Below, piece by piece: positions 45,386-54,697 of a DNA stretch of 64,000 nucleotides (its first letter is position 1; each line of letters opens with the position of its first letter). The DNA is from Thalassotalea_F euphylliae (GTDB taxonomy: Bacteria > Pseudomonadota > Gammaproteobacteria > Enterobacterales > Alteromonadaceae). The notes under the pieces were generated by a model, which was given only the letters and a program-made list of their open reading frames with translations, was not told the origin of the DNA and did not search any database. The stretch covers positions 992,001-1,056,000 of the forward strand of contig NZ_JBHUIB010000001.1 in NCBI RefSeq assembly GCF_042682785.1, read 5' to 3'. The position numbers were made by a program, and so were the translations under genes.

Positions 45386-48139
45386 CTATGAGCTTTTTAG
45401 TTCATTCAACAAAGTAGTTTTCTTTTCTTCTTGTTCCGGCGTATTCACTGCTAGTGGCGTCAGAATTTTACGTGCCTCATTTTTACGTGCACTCTTGAGT
45501 AGTGCTTCGACATAGTTCAAAGCAATATCAACGTCCTTGCCTTTCGATATCTCATATGCCTTCCGAGAGAACGTTAAGGCCTCTCTCGCCTTTCCAGCTT
45601 TTAATAAGATTTGACTATATGTATCTGCAATATTCGATACATTGGGTGCTAATTTGACGGCATCTGCTGCTAAGCGCTCAGCTTCCTCTAACTTACCTTG
45701 TTCCATCAACAGCCAAGCAGCATTGTTCATAGCAATAACATTATTAGGCTGCTGTTTAACCATTGACTCAAATACATTAAGCGCATCAGCGTTTTGGCCC
45801 TGCTCCAACAGTAGGCTACCAAGCAATGATGCGAGTTGTTGGTTGAAACCTCTAGTATTTATGTGATCTTCTATAAATAAAATCGCTTCTTTCTTTTTGT
45901 CACCGTTCACCAATGCTGAAGTGACGAACAATGCATTCTTAGGAGAGGGCATCGTGGTATAGAAAGCAAGCAGTCTGTCTTGAGCAAGTTCATAATCGTT
46001 TTCCAATAGCGCTAATCGCCCCTCGATAGCATTCTGCGCCGGCAAACCACTAAGTTTGCCTTTCATGCTTGAATAAAACTGTTTGGCGGCCCTAACATCT
46101 TTTAGATCTATGAGTAAGTGCGCTTTCACTAACGACAAAGGTAGGTTATCAGGATGGTGAATAAGGCCCTCTTCAACGGCTTTCAGTGCCGAATCAGGTT
46201 TTCTATCTACTGAGTAATATTCTGCAAGATAAATGTAATGTTCTACGTGGTATGGGTTGAGTTTGCGCCAAGTATCTAACGTCGATTTCAATAACGTTTT
46301 GTTATTCTTCTCTTTTGCTACATAAACCTTCAACGTAAAGTACAACTTCGGTGTTGTTAACGATGGCTCGATACCATTTAATACATTTGTTGCTTCGTCA
46401 ATTTTTTGCCTTTTTACTAATGCTTCCGCATAAACTATACCCAATAGTTCCTGCTGTTCAGCTTTATATTTTTTCGCAATATTTTCCAACGACTGGCTAT
46501 CATTAAATATACTGTCATAAACACGTAAGACTTTTATATTATTCGGTGTCTGCTCAAGCGCCTTAGCTATAAATTGTTTAGCATCTTCTTCATTTTTTTG
46601 ACTGTGATTGATAATAGCCAACTGAACTAAGCCATATGAATTATTGGGCTCTACTTCCAAGCCCTTCATTAACAAGCGCTTTGCCAAATCTAGATCATTT
46701 CGATGAACCGCAATTGCTGACTCTAAATTTAGACCGTCTGCTTTATCTGGTAAGTTCTGTTTCCATTTTTCTGCTATTAATTGCGCTTTGTTAATATCAC
46801 CTGACTTTACAGCTAAATAGGCTAATGCCAATTCAGCTTTTACTAGCTGAGGATCCAACTCTACTGCCTTTTCAAGAGACTTCAGGGCTGCTTGGTCGCC
46901 AACCATCATTTGTAGGAAGCCTTCTTGTAAAAGCTTTTCAGGGTCATTCGATTGGCTATCACCGTATTTGGCAATGAGTTCACGTGCTTCTTCGGTTGCA
47001 CCAGCTTGCAACAGCTTGTAACTCAATGCGGAATAAAATGAAGGATTGTCTTCGGTATTGATTGACAAATCATCAAGAGTATCAGCTGCATCAACGATTA
47101 AACCAAGCTCCATCTGACTAACAATAACCAGCTTTCGCGCAAAATGGTCAGCTGGCAAATACTGTTGAAGCGGCTTTAAATGATAGAGCGCAAGTTCAAA
47201 CTTTTTCAGATAAAACGCACTGACACCTGCAACGAGTTTAATATCACGTTGGTTAAATTTATTGGCTATTGCCGTTTCAGCATGCTTGTTTGCAGCTTCA
47301 TAATCTTGTGCTGCAGCACGAGCCATCGCTTTAATGTAGTTAGCAAAGGGCTGATTCGGTAAAAGCCGTAATATATTGTCCGCATGCTTTTCCGCTTCAT
47401 CCAAATCACCTTTCTTCATTAGTGCGTTACTTAGCATTAATTCAACGCTGTGTTGATTCGGAATACCTTGCATATATTTTCGGTAATTTTCACTAGCGAG
47501 AGCAAAGTCTTGGCTAGCCATACCAATGTGACCGAGTAGCAACAAAGCCTGAGGTTGCCCTGGGAGCTTGCTCAACGCTTCTTCCGCTTTCGTTTTAGCC
47601 ACTTCGAGTTCCTGTTGAGAAAATGCAATGTAGCTTGAAACGAGCAACTCATGACCAGTCTCACCAGAAGCATTGCTCAATCGGCCAATTAAGTTTCTCG
47701 CTTTTGGAATATTGTCTAATTGCACTGAAGACAGTGCTTGAAATGTCAGGAGTTCATTTTTCGCTTGATCTTGAACACCGTCAGATTTAAGAGCTGTTAT
47801 CGCTTGAAAGTCATCGTTTAGATAGTAAGCATTAGCCAATAGAGGTAAAACTAAGTTATCGTCAAACACTAATGAATCAGCTTTTTCTAATTCTTTAATC
47901 GCATTTAAAATATTGCCTGATTCCAAATAGATTTTACCAAGTAAATATCGTGCCTCTGCATTTTTGTTATCTATTTGAATTGCATTTTTCAATGAAATGA
48001 TCGATGTGTTTATATCATTCTGTGCCAGTTGCGTTTTAGCTTGTGTGATATATTTGTCAGCGGTTTCAGCTTCTCCACAGCCATATAGAAGAGATAAAAT
48101 ACTGATGGCTACTACGGTTTTTTTTAGCATATTTTTCAT
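45386..48139 (-). CDS. prsT: PrsT-type TPR lipoprotein of the PEP-CTERM system (first copy)
   Basis: A 917-aa lipoprotein (lipobox LLYGC, Cys21) with TPR repeats along its full length, for example NDINTSIISLKNAIQIDNKN at about 40-59 and NNVIAMNNAAWLLMEQGK near the end. It has the same layout as the downstream paralogue but is clearly diverged. It precedes that gene by 8 bases. A strong hairpin (48167-48193) lies just upstream, leaving only 27 bases before the ATG, so the source of its transcription is not obvious. Confidence 0.88.
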   Translation of the reverse strand: MKNMLKKTVVAISILSLLYGCGEAETADKYITQAKTQLAQNDINTSIISLKNAIQIDNKNAEARYLLGKIYLESGNILNAIKELEKADSLVFDDNLVLPLLANAYYLNDDFQAITALKSDGVQDQAKNELLTFQALSSVQLDNIPKARNLIGRLSNASGETGHELLVSSYIAFSQQELEVAKTKAEEALSKLPGQPQALLLLGHIGMASQDFALASENYRKYMQGIPNQHSVELMLSNALMKKGDLDEAEKHADNILRLLPNQPFANYIKAMARAAAQDYEAANKHAETAIANKFNQRDIKLVAGVSAFYLKKFELALYHLKPLQQYLPADHFARKLVIVSQMELGLIVDAADTLDDLSINTEDNPSFYSALSYKLLQAGATEEARELIAKYGDSQSNDPEKLLQEGFLQMMVGDQAALKSLEKAVELDPQLVKAELALAYLAVKSGDINKAQLIAEKWKQNLPDKADGLNLESAIAVHRNDLDLAKRLLMKGLEVEPNNSYGLVQLAIINHSQKNEEDAKQFIAKALEQTPNNIKVLRVYDSIFNDSQSLENIAKKYKAEQQELLGIVYAEALVKRQKIDEATNVLNGIEPSLTTPKLYFTLKVYVAKEKNNKTLLKSTLDTWRKLNPYHVEHYIYLAEYYSVDRKPDSALKAVEEGLIHHPDNLPLSLVKAHLLIDLKDVRAAKQFYSSMKGKLSGLPAQNAIEGRLALLENDYELAQDRLLAFYTTMPSPKNALFVTSALVNGDKKKEAILFIEDHINTRGFNQQLASLLGSLLLEQGQNADALNVFESMVKQQPNNVIAMNNAAWLLMEQGKLEEAERLAADAVKLAPNVSNIADTYSQILLKAGKAREALTFSRKAYEISKGKDVDIALNYVEALLKSARKNEARKILTPLAVNTPEQEEKKTTLLNELKSS

Positions 48140-48166
48140 TACTATCTTTCCATGAATTTACTTACG

Positions 48167-48193
48167 AAAAAGCTCACGAATCGTGAGCTTTTT
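48167..48193 (-). terminator. Strong hairpin between wecB-wecC fusion and prsT genes
   Basis: AAAAAGCTCACGA and TCGTGAGCTTTTT form a near-perfect inverted repeat with A- and T-runs on both sides, directly after the wecB-wecC stop. On the minus strand it looks like an intrinsic terminator, with 27 bases to the next start codon. Confidence 0.8.
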
Positions 48194-48194
48194 A

Positions 48195-50468
48195 TTAACC
48201 TCGCGTATTTAGTAGCAAGGATTTAACAGTTAGTTTTTGGTAACACTTATGGTCGGTCACTAAGACCAAAACGTCAGCCCAGTCATCGATAGCGTCTATT
48301 GAATCGATGCGCTGACATTGCCAATGAGGTACGTAAGGGTCGTGGTAACGCACTTCAACACCAGCATTCACTAAATAATCATAGATTGGATCAGCAGGTG
48401 TTTCACGGCAGTCATCAACATTGGCTTTGTAGGCAACGCCTAATATACCAACTTTATTTTGCCCCTGACTTAACAACGCTTTTACCTTTTCAGCCACTAT
48501 TTCTGGTCGTTTATCATTCACATGACGCGCCATACGAATAAAATCGCCAGACTTAGTATTTTCAACAAGGAACCAAGGGTCAATAGGAATACAATGGCCA
48601 CCAACTCCAGGGCCCGGCGTTAATACATTAACTCGCGGGTGTCTGTTCGCTAATTTGATAACTTCATATACATTAACATCTAGCTCTTCACATACTTGCG
48701 CCAGCTCATTAGCAAACGCAATACCGACATCACGAGACGTGTTTTCAACAAGCTTTACGCACTCTGCCGTAGTCAAATCAGTCAAGAATACTTGGCCTTT
48801 CACAAAGCTTTGGTAAATGGTTTTAACTTTGTTCTGTGCCACTTCATTATTTGCACCAATAATACGGTCATTATTCACAAGCTCGTGGAGTGTTTGACCT
48901 GGAATTGCTCGCTCAGGGCAGTGAACTACGTCAACGTTAACACCCACACTTTCAAATCGTTTAGCCGCTTCCAAACTTGTCTGTGGGGAGATCGTCGACT
49001 CAATAATGACGGTCTGTCCCTCTTTGGCCACTTTCGCAATAGCATCAACTGCGCTAAACACGTAAGAGCGATCGCAGCTATTATTTTTGTGGGGGGTAGG
49101 TACTGCGACAAGATATGTATCACTACTAGGAATTTCTGTCGATGCTTTCAAGTATCCTTGACCGACTACCCGAGACAAGAGCTCTGGCATTCCTACTTCA
49201 TCAAATGGACACTCAGCCTTATTGATGGAAGCGACTTTGTCTGCATTTAAATCAATTCCTGTCACACTGTAACCAGCATCAGCAAGTAAACAAGCGATAG
49301 GTAACCCCATATAGCCCATTCCAACAACCGCAATATCTTGATGCTTAGGTGTAATAGATACAATTTCTTCGTTTTTGTCCTCACCTAAGCAAATATCAAT
49401 AATTCGCTCTGCTACGTGGCCATCACCAAACGGGTTTTCCCATGAAAAACTCTCTGCAGTCAGCCATTTATCGGCCGCTTCTAACGCTTTATCTGCATCG
49501 CGACCAACCAAGACATTCGCACCCACTTCAATAGACTCTGGTCGTTCAGTGTTTTCTCTTAACGTGATACATGGTACGCCCAGCAAACAGGCCTCTTCTT
49601 GGATACCACCAGAGTCAGTCAGGATAAGCTGTGCATTCTTTTGAAGTTGAATAAAATCTAAATAACCAATTGGCGGGCTCAGCTTCAAGTAACTTGGGAC
49701 GGCTATGCTAAACTCTTCAAGTTTTGCTTTAGTACGTGGGTGAATAGGCCAAACGATAGGTTGGCTATACTTTTCATGTAAGCGGTCAAATAGCGAAAGC
49801 AGCTCTTTAAGGTGGGCAGGGATATCAACATTTGAAGCTCTGTGAGCCGTCACCAGGAAAAATTTACCAGCCTCAACCGCTAATTCTTCTAAAATAGTGC
49901 TTTTATCTGAGGCAATTTCTAGATGTTGGAAGAGTGAATCAGAGACAGTATTACCAACCGTGTATATTTTTTCCTCGTCAATACTTTCATGCTTCAAGAT
50001 CTTTTCTTGATTTGGACCTACAGCAAATAGAAACTCACTCAGGTGGTCAGTTAGAATACGGTTGGTTTCTTCCGGCATTGTGCGGTCATAACTCCGCAAA
50101 CCTGCCTCGATATGCCCCACCTTAATGTTCAACTTAGATGCGGCAAGCGCACCTGCTAACACAGTATTTGTGTCCCCTTGCACCAAAACAACATCAGGTT
50201 GCTCATCTACCAAGATGGGCTCCATCTTGATAAGAATATTTCCGGTTTGGTTACTGTGTAATCCAGAACCAACGCCCAAATTATAGTGAGGCTCAGGTAA
50301 ATTCAACTCTTTGAAAAAGATACTGTCCATTTCTTCAGAGTAGTGCTGATTTGAGTGAATAATAAAGTAAGGAAGCCCACGCTTTTGACACTCTCTAATG
50401 ACTGGGGCCATCTTTATGATCTCAGGACGAGTGCCAACGATTATCCCTATCTTCATTTTTGCTTGCAT
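48195..50468 (-). CDS. Fused UDP-GlcNAc 2-epimerase / UDP-ManNAc dehydrogenase (WecB-WecC)
   Basis: A 757-aa bifunctional enzyme that should convert UDP-GlcNAc to UDP-ManNAc and then oxidise it to UDP-ManNAcA. Epimerase half (about 5-362): VGTRPEIIK, GDTNT, HIEAGLRSYD, PEE, TAHR and DSGGIQEE, all expected catalytic and UDP-binding residues. Dehydrogenase half (about 378-757): Rossmann loop VVGMGYMGLP (381-390), STISPQTS, catalytic Cys in GVGGHCIPIDPWF, and LGVAYKANVDDCRE. Between them is a 15-residue linker. In E. coli these are separate proteins. It is the last gene of the prsK-prsR-manC-manB run (41-base gap to manB). Confidence 0.93.
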   Translation of the reverse strand: MQAKMKIGIIVGTRPEIIKMAPVIRECQKRGLPYFIIHSNQHYSEEMDSIFFKELNLPEPHYNLGVGSGLHSNQTGNILIKMEPILVDEQPDVVLVQGDTNTVLAGALAASKLNIKVGHIEAGLRSYDRTMPEETNRILTDHLSEFLFAVGPNQEKILKHESIDEEKIYTVGNTVSDSLFQHLEIASDKSTILEELAVEAGKFFLVTAHRASNVDIPAHLKELLSLFDRLHEKYSQPIVWPIHPRTKAKLEEFSIAVPSYLKLSPPIGYLDFIQLQKNAQLILTDSGGIQEEACLLGVPCITLRENTERPESIEVGANVLVGRDADKALEAADKWLTAESFSWENPFGDGHVAERIIDICLGEDKNEEIVSITPKHQDIAVVGMGYMGLPIACLLADAGYSVTGIDLNADKVASINKAECPFDEVGMPELLSRVVGQGYLKASTEIPSSDTYLVAVPTPHKNNSCDRSYVFSAVDAIAKVAKEGQTVIIESTISPQTSLEAAKRFESVGVNVDVVHCPERAIPGQTLHELVNNDRIIGANNEVAQNKVKTIYQSFVKGQVFLTDLTTAECVKLVENTSRDVGIAFANELAQVCEELDVNVYEVIKLANRHPRVNVLTPGPGVGGHCIPIDPWFLVENTKSGDFIRMARHVNDKRPEIVAEKVKALLSQGQNKVGILGVAYKANVDDCRETPADPIYDYLVNAGVEVRYHDPYVPHWQCQRIDSIDAIDDWADVLVLVTDHKCYQKLTVKSLLLNTRG

Positions 50469-50509
50469 TGCTTTAATACCAAAAATTTTGTTTGACTAGC
50501 AGGCGTATT

Positions 50510-51877
50510 CTACGCCTGAATTAATAAGTTTAACACTTCTCGTGTTTTTGCTTTCATCAGCGAAGGGTCTGATCTTGACTCGACATTGAGTCTAACAACC
50601 GGCTCTGTATTACTTGAACGTAAATTAAATCGCCAATCAGCGAAAGACATACTGATACCATCCGTCTCGTCGATAGCTAACGCTTGTTGAGCATAATGGG
50701 CTTTAACACGCGCAATCGATTCTGCTGGATTGCGTAGCTTATTATTTATTTCACCGGAGGACGGAAACTTCGCGATTCTCTCTTTCACTAAAGCTGATAG
50801 TGGCTGTTCTTTCAAACAAATAAGTTCAGCCACTAACAACCACGGAATCATGCCGCTATCACAATAAAAGAAATCTCGGAAATAATGATGCGCACTCATT
50901 TCACCACCATAAACCGCATTTTCAAGTCGCATGCGCTCTTTTATAAAAGCGTGGCCCGTTTTACTCTGAACAGGGGTGCCACCAGACTGCTCAACAATGT
51001 CGACAGTATTCCAGGTTAAGCGGGGGTCGTGAATAATTTTTTCATTAGATGACTTAGCAAGAAAATTCTCTGCCAGTAATCCAACAATATAATAGCCTTC
51101 AATAAACTCACCACGTTCATCAAATAGAAAACAGCGGTCAAAGTCACCATCCCACGCTATCCCCATATCAGCATTATGCGCTATCACAGCATCACATGTA
51201 CTCGCTCTGTTTTCAGGCAACAATGGGTTTGGAATGCCATGCGGGAATGAACCATCCGGTTCATGATGCACTTTAACAAACTCAACAGGAATACTTTTCC
51301 GATGAAAGGCCTCTTCAATGGCGTCTAGCGCAGGACCTGCTGCACCATTACCTGCGTTGACAACAAGCTTTAAAGGCTTAATATTTGCTGGCTCAATATA
51401 AGTAAGCAGATGCTCAGTATAGGGCTCAGCGATATCTCTCTGCGTAATATTGCCAACAGACGTTATATCAGCGAATTGGTTTTCTTCTGCTAGGCGCTGA
51501 ATATCGCGAAGGCCGGTATCACCACTTATCGGCTTACTATCCTCTCTGATCAATTTCATACCGTTGTAATTGATCGGGTTATGGCTTGCCGTCACACAAA
51601 TGCCACCATCACATTGAAGATAACTGGTCGCAAAATAAATGTGCTCAGTACCACAAAGGCCAATATCAATAACATCGCTACCGCCATCCATTAAACCTTG
51701 TGCTAATGAGGCTTTTAACGACGCACTGGTCAGTCTGATATCTCCACCTACAACAACTACTTTGGGTTCAAGATGTTGGGCGTAAGCTCGGCCAATACGG
51801 TAGGCAATTTCGTCATTCAACTCACTGCCCAATTCGCCACGTATATCATAGGCTTTAAAACATGTTAGCGTCGTCAT
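50510..51877 (-). CDS. manB: Phosphomannomutase (ManB/CpsG)
   Basis: Converts mannose-6-phosphate to mannose-1-phosphate (455 aa). The alpha-D-phosphohexomutase signatures are present: TASHNPINYNG with the phosphoserine, the metal loop WDGDFDRCF, GGEMSAHHYF for substrate recognition, and RSSNTEPVVRLNVE in the C-terminal phosphate site. Its start overlaps the manC stop (TAATG-type overlap at 51877), so the two are coupled. Provides GDP-mannose precursors for exopolysaccharide or another surface glycan. Confidence 0.93.
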   Translation of the reverse strand: MTTLTCFKAYDIRGELGSELNDEIAYRIGRAYAQHLEPKVVVVGGDIRLTSASLKASLAQGLMDGGSDVIDIGLCGTEHIYFATSYLQCDGGICVTASHNPINYNGMKLIREDSKPISGDTGLRDIQRLAEENQFADITSVGNITQRDIAEPYTEHLLTYIEPANIKPLKLVVNAGNGAAGPALDAIEEAFHRKSIPVEFVKVHHEPDGSFPHGIPNPLLPENRASTCDAVIAHNADMGIAWDGDFDRCFLFDERGEFIEGYYIVGLLAENFLAKSSNEKIIHDPRLTWNTVDIVEQSGGTPVQSKTGHAFIKERMRLENAVYGGEMSAHHYFRDFFYCDSGMIPWLLVAELICLKEQPLSALVKERIAKFPSSGEINNKLRNPAESIARVKAHYAQQALAIDETDGISMSFADWRFNLRSSNTEPVVRLNVESRSDPSLMKAKTREVLNLLIQA

Positions 51878-53298
51878 TATTTTTCTACACGTCCGTATCT
51901 ATCTTCAAAACGGACAATGTCATCTTCACCTAAGTAACTACCTGACTGCACTTCAATCATCTCAAGCGGCAGTTTGCCAGGATTTTCCAACGCATGAACT
52001 GCACCGATAGGGATATACGTGGATTCATTTTCCGTCATTAGGAAGGTATCATCATTAATGGTAACTTTTGCTGTTCCAGAAACGACAATCCAGTGTTCAG
52101 CGCGGTGATGATGCATTTGCACTGAAAGTTTCGCGCCTGACTTAACGACAATCCGTTTTACCTGAAAGCGCTCACCCATGTCGATAGAGTCATAGCTTCC
52201 CCAAGGGCGATAGACTTGTCGGTGATGCTCAACTTCACTGCGTTTATCTTTTTTGAGTTGATTTACTATCGCTTTGACATCTTGCACTTGATTTTTATCA
52301 GCAACCATCACCGCATCCGGCGTATCAATAACCACAATATTATTCACACCAACAGTTGCAATTAATTTATCTTCCGAATGAAGGTAGCTATTGTTCGTGT
52401 TATGGGTAAGCACATCACCTCGTTGTACGTTACCGTTATCATCTTGTTTTGAAGCTTCCCAAAGCGCACTGTATGAGCCTACGTCACTCCAACCAGCATC
52501 TAATGGCACAACAACAGCAGAAGCGGTTTTTTCCATGACGGCATAGTCAATAGAGTCATCCGGGCTAGTAAGAAACGCGTCTTTGTTCGGACGGATAAAA
52601 TCAAGGTCTGTTTGGCTATCCGACATCGACTGTTCGCATGCCGAATAAATGTTTGGATTGAACGTTTTGAGCTCTTCAAGGTAAACACTGGCTTTGAACA
52701 TAAACATGCCACTGTTCCACAGGTAATTACCAGACGCCAAGTAGGTTTCAGCTGTTGTTAAATTAGGTTTTTCGACAAATTTTTCTACTGGTGCAACACC
52801 GCTGTTGTCGGTATCACCAAACTTAATATACCCATAACCCGTTTCAGGTTTATCCGGCACAATGCCAAATGTCACCAACTTATCCGTCAATGTCGCTTTA
52901 TATGCCGTTTCGATCGCTTGATGAAAAGCTGAAGTATTGCTTATGACATGATCAGCTGCCAACACCAGCAAGATGGCCTCAGGGTCCTTCGAAAGCGCCT
53001 GAAAAGCAGCTAACGCAACTGCAGGCGCAGTATTCCTTCCCTCTGGTTCGAGTAGAATATCGCCTTTGGCACCCAGCGCTAACACTTGTTCCGCAACACT
53101 GAACCGATGTTCTTCATTGCAAATAAAGAGTGGCTTTTCACAACCATTAGGTAAACGATTTATCGTGTCTTGTAGCATAGATGTATCATTAACCAACGAA
53201 ATAAACTGTTTTGGGAATAACTTTCTCGATAATGGCCATAATCTTGTTCCACTGCCGCCACACATTATTGCAGGGTACAAATTCGCAAATGTCATCAT
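51877..53298 (-). CDS. manC: Bifunctional mannose-1-phosphate guanylyltransferase / mannose-6-phosphate isomerase
   Basis: Makes GDP-mannose and supplies mannose-6-phosphate (473 aa, standard bifunctional length). The N-terminal nucleotidyltransferase has MCGGSGTRLWPLSRKLFPKQ, VLAADHVI and FVEKP; the C-terminal cupin isomerase has QMHHHRAEHWIVVSGTAKV. It follows prsR after 24 bases and overlaps manB, placing sugar-nucleotide synthesis under the same transcript as the PEP-CTERM regulators. Confidence 0.95.
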   Translation of the reverse strand: MMTFANLYPAIMCGGSGTRLWPLSRKLFPKQFISLVNDTSMLQDTINRLPNGCEKPLFICNEEHRFSVAEQVLALGAKGDILLEPEGRNTAPAVALAAFQALSKDPEAILLVLAADHVISNTSAFHQAIETAYKATLTDKLVTFGIVPDKPETGYGYIKFGDTDNSGVAPVEKFVEKPNLTTAETYLASGNYLWNSGMFMFKASVYLEELKTFNPNIYSACEQSMSDSQTDLDFIRPNKDAFLTSPDDSIDYAVMEKTASAVVVPLDAGWSDVGSYSALWEASKQDDNGNVQRGDVLTHNTNNSYLHSEDKLIATVGVNNIVVIDTPDAVMVADKNQVQDVKAIVNQLKKDKRSEVEHHRQVYRPWGSYDSIDMGERFQVKRIVVKSGAKLSVQMHHHRAEHWIVVSGTAKVTINDDTFLMTENESTYIPIGAVHALENPGKLPLEMIEVQSGSYLGEDDIVRFEDRYGRVEK

Positions 53299-53322
53299 TT
53301 TTCCTTTAACCAGCCGCTCTGG

Positions 53323-54672
53323 CTAGTTGTTTAAATTTAATCCGTATTTTTCAATCAAGCTATACAATGTAGGTCTGGTTATTCCCAAGAGTTGAGCTGT
53401 TTTTGACATATTACCATCGGCCAGCGCATATGCTTTTTGAATCGCCACAGTTTCCGCTTCTTCGCGCACCGTACGTAAGTTCAGAGACAGTTCAAACCCT
53501 TCATCTTGAGAAACAACCAAGCCTAAATCTAGCGCTGTTACCTGGCTACCCATCGCCATAATGACCGATGATTTCACTTTGTTCTGTAGTTCTCGAATAT
53601 TACCCGGCCACTTGTGTTGCTTAAGGGCTTGAATAGCATCTTCTGCAAACGATTTTACGTTACGTTTGTATTCTTTTGCGTACTGCTGAAGGAAGAATTG
53701 CGCAAGAATGAGCACATCTTCCTCTCGGTCTCGTAGTGGCGGAATATCGAGCGTAATTTCACTGATGCGATAATACAGATCTTCACGAAACTCTTTGTTG
53801 GCAACCATTTCTTGCAAGTTTTGGTTAGTTGCACAAACCACCCTGACATCAACAGGTATTTCTTGTCTGCCACCAATACGTTCGATGACTTTCTCTTGCA
53901 GGAACCGAAGAAGCTTTGCTTGGAGGTTAAAGGGCATATCACCGATTTCATCGAGAAATAAAGTGCCGCCCTGTGCGCACTCGATTTTCCCTTTTGTCGT
54001 TTTGTGTGCACCAGTGAATGCGCCTTTCTCAAAACCAAACAATTCACTTTCTAACAGCGTCTCTGGGATAGAGGCACAGTTTATTGCGATAAAAGGCTTT
54101 TTCACGCGGTTACTGACATTGTGTACCGCTTTGGCTGTCACTTCCTTACCGGTGCCCGATTCACCAAGAAGCAATGCCGTAATCTCCGTTGGTGCAATGC
54201 GTTGAATCATTTGGCGCATTCTGTCTATGCTCGCGCTATTCCCTATAATCCCCGTATCAGCGCCAACAAACGATTTCATTGCTCGGTTATCACTTTCTAA
54301 CCCAGCAACAGCAAAAGCACGATTCACAATAACATTGATGACGTCTGCATCGACTGGCTTTTGATAGAAGTCATATGCTCCCATTTCAATTGCCTGCAAC
54401 GCCACCTCATGGTTATCATTGCCCGTGATAACGATCACCTTGGTATGTGGTGCGATTGCCAGGATTTCCTTTAGTGCAGCTAATCCTTCAGAAGCGTTTG
54501 CGGTATCAGGGGGCAAACCTAAATCTAATGTAACAACACTCGGTTCAAACCGACGAACGGCGGCAATTGCAGACTCTCGATTTTCGGCCAGCACTACGTC
54601 GTAATCAGACAAGCTCCATTTGAGCTGTTTTTGCACACCCAAATCATCATCGACGATAAGTAATTTTTCCAT
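53323..54672 (-). CDS. prsR: PrsR, PEP-CTERM sigma-54-dependent response regulator
   Basis: NtrC-type activator (449 aa). The receiver domain carries the phosphoacceptor Asp50 in VVTLDLGLP; the AAA+ domain has GESGTGKEVTAKAVH (Walker A) and the sigma-54 contact motif GAFTGA; the C-terminus is a Fis-type helix-turn-helix with GNMSKTAQLLGITRPTLYSL. In Zoogloea, PrsK/PrsR with RpoN activate PEP-CTERM genes (established for that system). Two sigma-54 promoters in this window are likely targets. It follows prsK after 25 bases. Confidence 0.94.
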   Translation of the reverse strand: MEKLLIVDDDLGVQKQLKWSLSDYDVVLAENRESAIAAVRRFEPSVVTLDLGLPPDTANASEGLAALKEILAIAPHTKVIVITGNDNHEVALQAIEMGAYDFYQKPVDADVINVIVNRAFAVAGLESDNRAMKSFVGADTGIIGNSASIDRMRQMIQRIAPTEITALLLGESGTGKEVTAKAVHNVSNRVKKPFIAINCASIPETLLESELFGFEKGAFTGAHKTTKGKIECAQGGTLFLDEIGDMPFNLQAKLLRFLQEKVIERIGGRQEIPVDVRVVCATNQNLQEMVANKEFREDLYYRISEITLDIPPLRDREEDVLILAQFFLQQYAKEYKRNVKSFAEDAIQALKQHKWPGNIRELQNKVKSSVIMAMGSQVTALDLGLVVSQDEGFELSLNLRTVREEAETVAIQKAYALADGNMSKTAQLLGITRPTLYSLIEKYGLNLNN

Positions 54673-54697
54673 AACTACTTTATATACCTTTTATTTT

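Noticed and set aside
48187..48200. Sigma-54 promoter for the prsT genes
   Set aside because: Only the GG and GC core bases match; flanking positions do not, and the element overlaps a terminator hairpin. Kept as a remark in a finding, not as a feature.
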